Assembly (NCBI GenBank): GCA_021299955.1
Contig: JAJTFQ010000012.1
Span: 6,648-43,507 of the forward strand
Length of the DNA: 36,860 nucleotides
Direction: 5' to 3'
DNA from: Chitinophagaceae bacterium
GTDB taxonomy: Bacteria > Bacteroidota > Bacteroidia > Chitinophagales > Chitinophagaceae
The translations under genes and the position numbers were made by a program. This document shows positions 33,537 through 36,860 of the stretch, piece after piece. Numbering within the stretch: position 1 is the first letter of the stretch; the number at the start of each line of letters is the position of its first letter. Under the pieces are notes generated by a model. The model was not told the DNA's origin and ran no database searches. It saw only the letters and a program-made list of their open reading frames with translations.

Positions 33537-34319
33537 ATGAACCTTCAGACGGATGAAATTATTCAGAACTTCGATTACGTGAACCTATCGGAAACCATCA
33601 AAAAAGCGGCACTGATGGACAGATCCGATACCAAATATGTCATACCAGCCTCCCGACTGAACGAGGTGCTGAAAGCCTGCAAACCAAAGTACCGCATCCT
33701 CGAGATCCGGGACAAGAGATCATTTCAATATGATACTGTATATTTTGACACCCCCGGGCTGAGGTTTTATCATGATCACCATGCCGGGAAGCAGGACAGA
33801 CAAAAGGTACGGATCAGAAAATACCTGGACTCCGGCATGGCTTACCTCGAAGTCAAACATCGGCTCAACAAAGGCAACACCATCAAATCAAGGATGGTGC
33901 TGGATGCACAGTCACCCGAAGACATCAGTGCCCTGAAGCATCCCGTCTTTGCCGATGCCGGAAACCTACCCGTAGATCAGCTCCGGCCGGTCATCAGGAT
34001 ATCCTACGACCGGATCACACTGGTCGATCTGACGAACGAGGAACGGGTCACCATCGACCGGCATATCGTCTTTGAGCGAGGAAATGAAACCCGCTCGATG
34101 GATGGCATTGTCATCGCCGAAGTCAAGCAAGTCAAAAAACATCCTTCGTTTTTCCGCCGGCAAATGCGCGCCATGAACATCCGGGAGGGATCCGTCAGCA
34201 AGTACTGCATGGGAACCCTGCTCCTGAACGACCGAGTCAAAGGAAACCGCTTCAAAACCAGATTGAACAGGATCCTGAAGATCACCGACACCTTAAAACA
34301 AACCATCTCACATGCCTGA
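33537..34319 (+). CDS. VTC-domain protein (polyphosphate polymerase-like, PF09359)
   Basis: I take ATG 33537 (MNLQTDEIIQNF) as start; ATG 33498 would overlap the CotH stop by 11 bases and adds 13 residues. The 260-residue protein matches the VTC tunnel domain: MDRSDTKYVIP at its start, FQYDTVYFDTPG, the Lys/Arg-rich VRIRKYLDSGMAYLEVKHRLNKG, and VIAEVKQVK near the end, which contribute the basic lining. In eukaryotes this domain makes inorganic polyphosphate from ATP. Bacterial members in CotH clusters are less well characterised, and the donor and acceptor are unknown. The 8-base overlap with the DUF4956 gene indicates tight coupling. Confidence 0.88.
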   Translation: MNLQTDEIIQNFDYVNLSETIKKAALMDRSDTKYVIPASRLNEVLKACKPKYRILEIRDKRSFQYDTVYFDTPGLRFYHDHHAGKQDRQKVRIRKYLDSGMAYLEVKHRLNKGNTIKSRMVLDAQSPEDISALKHPVFADAGNLPVDQLRPVIRISYDRITLVDLTNEERVTIDRHIVFERGNETRSMDGIVIAEVKQVKKHPSFFRRQMRAMNIREGSVSKYCMGTLLLNDRVKGNRFKTRLNRILKITDTLKQTISHA

Positions 34320-34941
34320 TTTTTTCGACGGACAGGGATTCAAACTCTGGGGATCCGAAGGACTCGAATTCCTCTTTAGACTCCTGTGCGATATCCTGAC
34401 GGTGACCATCCTGATACGCGGGATCTACATCCCGAAATATCGGCGCACCAACGTCATATTTACGTTCTTTTCGATGAACATTGTCATCTTCCTGATCGGA
34501 TTCCTATTGAACAAGGTGGAGATGACCATGGGCGCCGCCTTCGGGCTCTTCGCCGTCTTTTCCATGCTCCGGTTCAGGACCGAAAACATCTCCGCCCGGG
34601 ACATGACCTACGTCTTCATCGTTATCGCCGTCGGGCTGCTCGTCTCCGTCAGTCGGGGCGGATGGCAGGAAATGCTGCTGATCAGCGGGGTGATCGTACT
34701 CTCAACCTGGCTGCTCGAAAAGGGACTACACTCGGGACAAGAAGAAGTCAGGGAGATCCTGTACGAGCGGATAGAACTCATCCATGCAAGCCGCCGGCAG
34801 GAACTCATCGAGGACCTCAGGAACCGCACCGGCCTGGAAATCCGAAGGGTTGAGATCGGAGAGATCGACCTGCTTAAGGATGCAGCCAGGGTGACCGTTT
34901 ACTACCTGCCACAGCCCAACAAGCCATCCGACCGTATATAA
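34312..34941 (+). CDS. DUF4956 membrane protein
   Basis: A 209-residue protein. Hydrophobic segments (about 22-36, 47-65, 74-85, 101-113, 120-134) make four or five transmembrane helices. FGLFAVFSMLRFRTENISARDMTYVFIVIAVGL is the conserved DUF4956 block. The C-terminal 70 residues are soluble, with ELIEDLRNRTGLEIRRVEIGEIDLLKDAARVTVYY. It starts 8 bases inside the VTC gene, so translation is coupled. The family is found with VTC and CotH genes in many bacteria, and its role is unknown; a membrane partner of the VTC polymerase is a reasonable idea. Confidence 0.88.
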   Translation: MPDFFDGQGFKLWGSEGLEFLFRLLCDILTVTILIRGIYIPKYRRTNVIFTFFSMNIVIFLIGFLLNKVEMTMGAAFGLFAVFSMLRFRTENISARDMTYVFIVIAVGLLVSVSRGGWQEMLLISGVIVLSTWLLEKGLHSGQEEVREILYERIELIHASRRQELIEDLRNRTGLEIRRVEIGEIDLLKDAARVTVYYLPQPNKPSDRI

Positions 34942-34972
34942 TGGATCTGCATGATGACTGCACCATTGCGGA

Positions 34973-35725
34973 ATGATCCAACCACTTCTCATGACTAAAA
35001 AGAATAGTATGATGCCTCAGCATTCATTTTCTTCGGGAAACCGGAAGATCTTCGTCATCAGTTGCCTGATGTCTTTCATGTCCATCATCTCCGGCGGGGT
35101 CAGAAGTCAACCAAGTAAATCCGACCCCGTGGATATCCAGGGATGGGCCATCATCAGCCTCGGATTGGACCTGCCGAAAAAATGGGAAGCCAGCCTGACC
35201 GGACAGTGGAGGACTGAGAACAACCTGAGTACGACCAAGGGATTCTATGTCTCGCCGGAGGTCTCCTACGAGATCCATAAGAAGGTGAGGATCTTCGCCA
35301 ACTTCCGCTACGCAGATGTCGTCGGCAGCCACTCCTCCCGACTGGGCATCGGATTGGAATACTCCACAAAGATTTCCGGTTGGCAGATCGGTTTGCGACC
35401 TCAGTTTCAGTACACACTTAAATACGCCGATGATGGCGACGGCTCGGCAACCGGAACAAGCATCCTGCGCACAAGACTATCCGTCAGGCACCGCATCACC
35501 AAAAAACTCGACGGATACCTGCAGGTTGAGCCTTATTTCACCTTTACACCAGGCGAATACTTCATCGATAACATCCGAAACACGGCCGGACTTCGATACG
35601 AATACCGGAAAGACCGCAGGATATCAGTGTTCTACACTTACAGACCCGATTTTGCCAAAAGTTATAACAGGCTGTTCCATATCGTCGGACTTCGATGGGA
35701 TGTGGACCTGAAATGGAAAAAATGA
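34973..35725 (+). CDS. DUF2490 outer-membrane beta-barrel protein
   Basis: A 250-residue protein. The start is uncertain (ATG at 34973, 34991, 35009 or 35012); all precede the signal segment KIFVISCLMSFMSIISGGVRSQ. The mature part shows alternating aromatic strands such as WEASLTGQWRTENNLSTTKGFYVSPEVSYEI, RIFANFRYADVVGSHSSRLGIGLEY and RRISVFYTYRPDF, ending in GLRWDVDLKWKK, consistent with PF10677 (DUF2490) barrels. It lies 31 bases after the DUF4956 gene on the same strand and is probably the fourth gene of the CotH operon, where it would place a component in the outer membrane. Confidence 0.85.
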   Translation: MIQPLLMTKKNSMMPQHSFSSGNRKIFVISCLMSFMSIISGGVRSQPSKSDPVDIQGWAIISLGLDLPKKWEASLTGQWRTENNLSTTKGFYVSPEVSYEIHKKVRIFANFRYADVVGSHSSRLGIGLEYSTKISGWQIGLRPQFQYTLKYADDGDGSATGTSILRTRLSVRHRITKKLDGYLQVEPYFTFTPGEYFIDNIRNTAGLRYEYRKDRRISVFYTYRPDFAKSYNRLFHIVGLRWDVDLKWKK

Positions 35726-35747
35726 ACGGACAACAGACATTCAACGG

Positions 35748-36488
35748 TCAACAATTCCAGTATCTGATCGGGTTTTGCACGTGTTTCATCTCCGCATGCA
35801 CGATGCGCTTGCCCCTCTCTCCCACAAATCTCATCCATTGGGCCTCTTCCGCTTCCTTTCCATCGAAGCAATATCGACCGGGATAGGCCGGTGAAGGATA
35901 CCATGTTTCCGGCCTGAAAACGCCAACCGCCACCCCACGGATAGTGGCAATGACCAATTCCGCCTTCGCAGCCCGTTCCCTGGACAAACGCCAGTGACCA
36001 CAGACCTGCAGATAGACAGACATGCGGGTGCTCCTGTTGACGATGTCGTTGATGTTGATGAACAGGATGCGCTCTTCCGGGCGCTCATCAATAACCGGCA
36101 GCGTGTACTTGTCAACCAGCTCACGCACATGCATCGGACCGAAAGAATTACTGCCATGACCAGCCTGTGCGTTCGTCAAACCCGGAAAGGCATCGATCAA
36201 CGCCGCCTCCACATGCTCCACGATACCATCCGGTATCTCATGCCGATGAATGACATGAATGACCTCCAGTCCCGCATTCCGGATGTCCAGGATCCGCTGC
36301 TCCTTGAATGAGAGATCACTATCCGGATCTCGGTCCTTTATCGTGCCGTTGACATGATCAAAAACCCGATTTCCTTTGCCCTTGCCGATGTAAAAGGTCT
36401 CCCCATTGCGCGGATCGATCAGGCGATAGACATAATTCCCGATCTTATCGATGACTTCCTGAGGAAAGGATTGAACTGAATGTTGCAT
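35748..36488 (-). CDS. GIY-YIG nuclease-domain protein (COG3680-like)
   Basis: A 246-residue protein. The GIY-YIG core is at the N-terminus: YVYRLIDPRNGETFYIGKGKGNRVFDHVNG (about 19-48), with Tyr pair YVY/YIG, catalytic-type Arg R41, and the later Glu in EHVEAALIDAFPGLTNAQAGHGS. The rest of the protein (about 130-246) is the LEM-3-like/COG3680 tail, with MSVYLQVCGHWRLSRERAAKAELVIATIRGVAVGVF. Members are thought to be DNA nucleases, but no target is known. It is a lone gene, convergent with the DUF2490 gene. A TACTTTAG about 28 bases upstream is a weak promoter candidate. Confidence 0.88.
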   Translation of the reverse strand: MQHSVQSFPQEVIDKIGNYVYRLIDPRNGETFYIGKGKGNRVFDHVNGTIKDRDPDSDLSFKEQRILDIRNAGLEVIHVIHRHEIPDGIVEHVEAALIDAFPGLTNAQAGHGSNSFGPMHVRELVDKYTLPVIDERPEERILFININDIVNRSTRMSVYLQVCGHWRLSRERAAKAELVIATIRGVAVGVFRPETWYPSPAYPGRYCFDGKEAEEAQWMRFVGERGKRIVHAEMKHVQNPIRYWNC

Positions 36489-36644
36489 GACTCCGGATGA
36501 TTGAACCTGATCGTACTAAAGTATGACATTTCAGCATCGTAAAAACCCATCTGGTTGAGCGTAATATCAGCCCGCTTTGCACTGGACCGATGACCGGCAA
36601 CCTGATCTTTTCAAATCTTGCGTATCTTCCTTTTCGTGAGCAAT

Positions 36645-36860
36645 ATGAAGATGAAGATACTGGCCCTTTTGCTGGTCCTCATTCCATTCGGGGCATTTAC
36701 CCAGACGACAGACCCGAAGGGCTATGAAGTTCAGTACACCACCAGGCCTCCCCTGATCGACGGTAGGATCCGTCCCTCCGAATGGCGAAAGGCCGCATGG
36801 ACCGATGACTTTGTGGACATCACCGGTAAACCGGAACTCAAACCGCCACAAAGGACACGC
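36645..36860 (+). CDS. Carbohydrate-binding family 9-like protein, N-terminal part (3' end outside window)
   Basis: This short ORF is too close to the window end to be in the track. From ATG 36645 it reads 72 codons without a stop. It has a signal peptide (MKMKILALLLVLIPFGAFTQ) followed by YTTRPPLIDGRIRPSEWRKAAWTDDFVDITGK and PPQRTR, which match the start of CBM9-like domains (IDGkld..W..A..t..FvDI.G). These exported proteins bind or sense glycans and are common in Bacteroidota; the remaining domains lie outside the window. The antisense ORF 36567..36851 is its shadow. Confidence 0.8.
   Translation, partial: MKMKILALLLVLIPFGAFTQTTDPKGYEVQYTTRPPLIDGRIRPSEWRKAAWTDDFVDITGKPELKPPQRTR

Overview
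The window looks like a chromosomal segment of a Bacteroidota bacterium, most likely near the Chitinophagaceae. The evidence is a FecA-type TonB receptor, an E1 alpha/beta dehydrogenase fusion, a paired M16 peptidase set, menaquinone synthesis through futalosine (MqnC), SRAP-free but lipoprotein-rich coding with Bacteroidota-style export signals, a CotH/VTC/DUF4956 module, and TAnnTTTG-type -7 elements (TACCTTTG) before some genes. There are no rRNA, tRNA, CRISPR or prophage genes. Taxonomy is inferred from gene content only.

Layout. 1-4.0 kb: the C-terminal half of a penicillin acylase family protein and two convergent serine beta-lactamase-fold hydrolases. 4.0-9.1 kb (minus strand): the E1 fusion, a small PF04020 membrane protein and two M16 subunits that have each lost a different key motif. 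9.2-13.8 kb (minus strand): an Rpn/PD-(D/E)XK nuclease, the TonB receptor and an aspartyl protease with a PDZ domain. 13.9-16.9 kb (plus strand): mqnC, about 950 bases with no supportable gene, and a glycosyltransferase that may lack its N-terminus. 16.9-19.7 kb (minus strand): an SGNH hydrolase, an MFS transporter and a diacylglycerol kinase-like lipid kinase. 19.9-23.5 kb (minus strand): a three-gene set for exported enzymes (metallophosphatase, dienelactone hydrolase, FAD oxidoreductase). 24.0-28.2 kb: an FkbM methyltransferase, a two-domain esterase, a lipoprotein and a cupin. 28.2-31.9 kb (minus strand): a likely D-amino-acid operon. 32.1-35.7 kb (plus strand): CotH, VTC, DUF4956 and DUF2490. 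35.7-36.9 kb: a GIY-YIG protein and the start of a CBM9-like protein.

Most notable non-coding structure. Two arrays at about 19.8 and 23.9 kb each contain seven copies of a 13-nt hairpin (ACTCT-TGG-AGAGT or ACCCT-TGG-AGGGT) every 18-19 nt. The middle base pair switches between T-A and C-G in a compensated way. The arrays bracket the metallophosphatase/DLH/FAD operon. Just before the second array is a perfect intrinsic terminator on the plus strand with no plus-strand gene upstream, which suggests a small RNA.

Most coherent gene systems. First, the operon at 27.4-31.9 kb joins an exported N-acyl-D-amino-acid deacylase, a DUF1611/DgcN-type P-loop protein, an enolase-superfamily epimerase (DgcA or L-Ala-D/L-Glu epimerase type) and an exported cupin; it could scavenge D-amino acids or muropeptide fragments. 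Second, the tightly packed CotH-VTC-DUF4956 genes, followed by a predicted outer-membrane DUF2490 barrel, look like an envelope system of unknown output.
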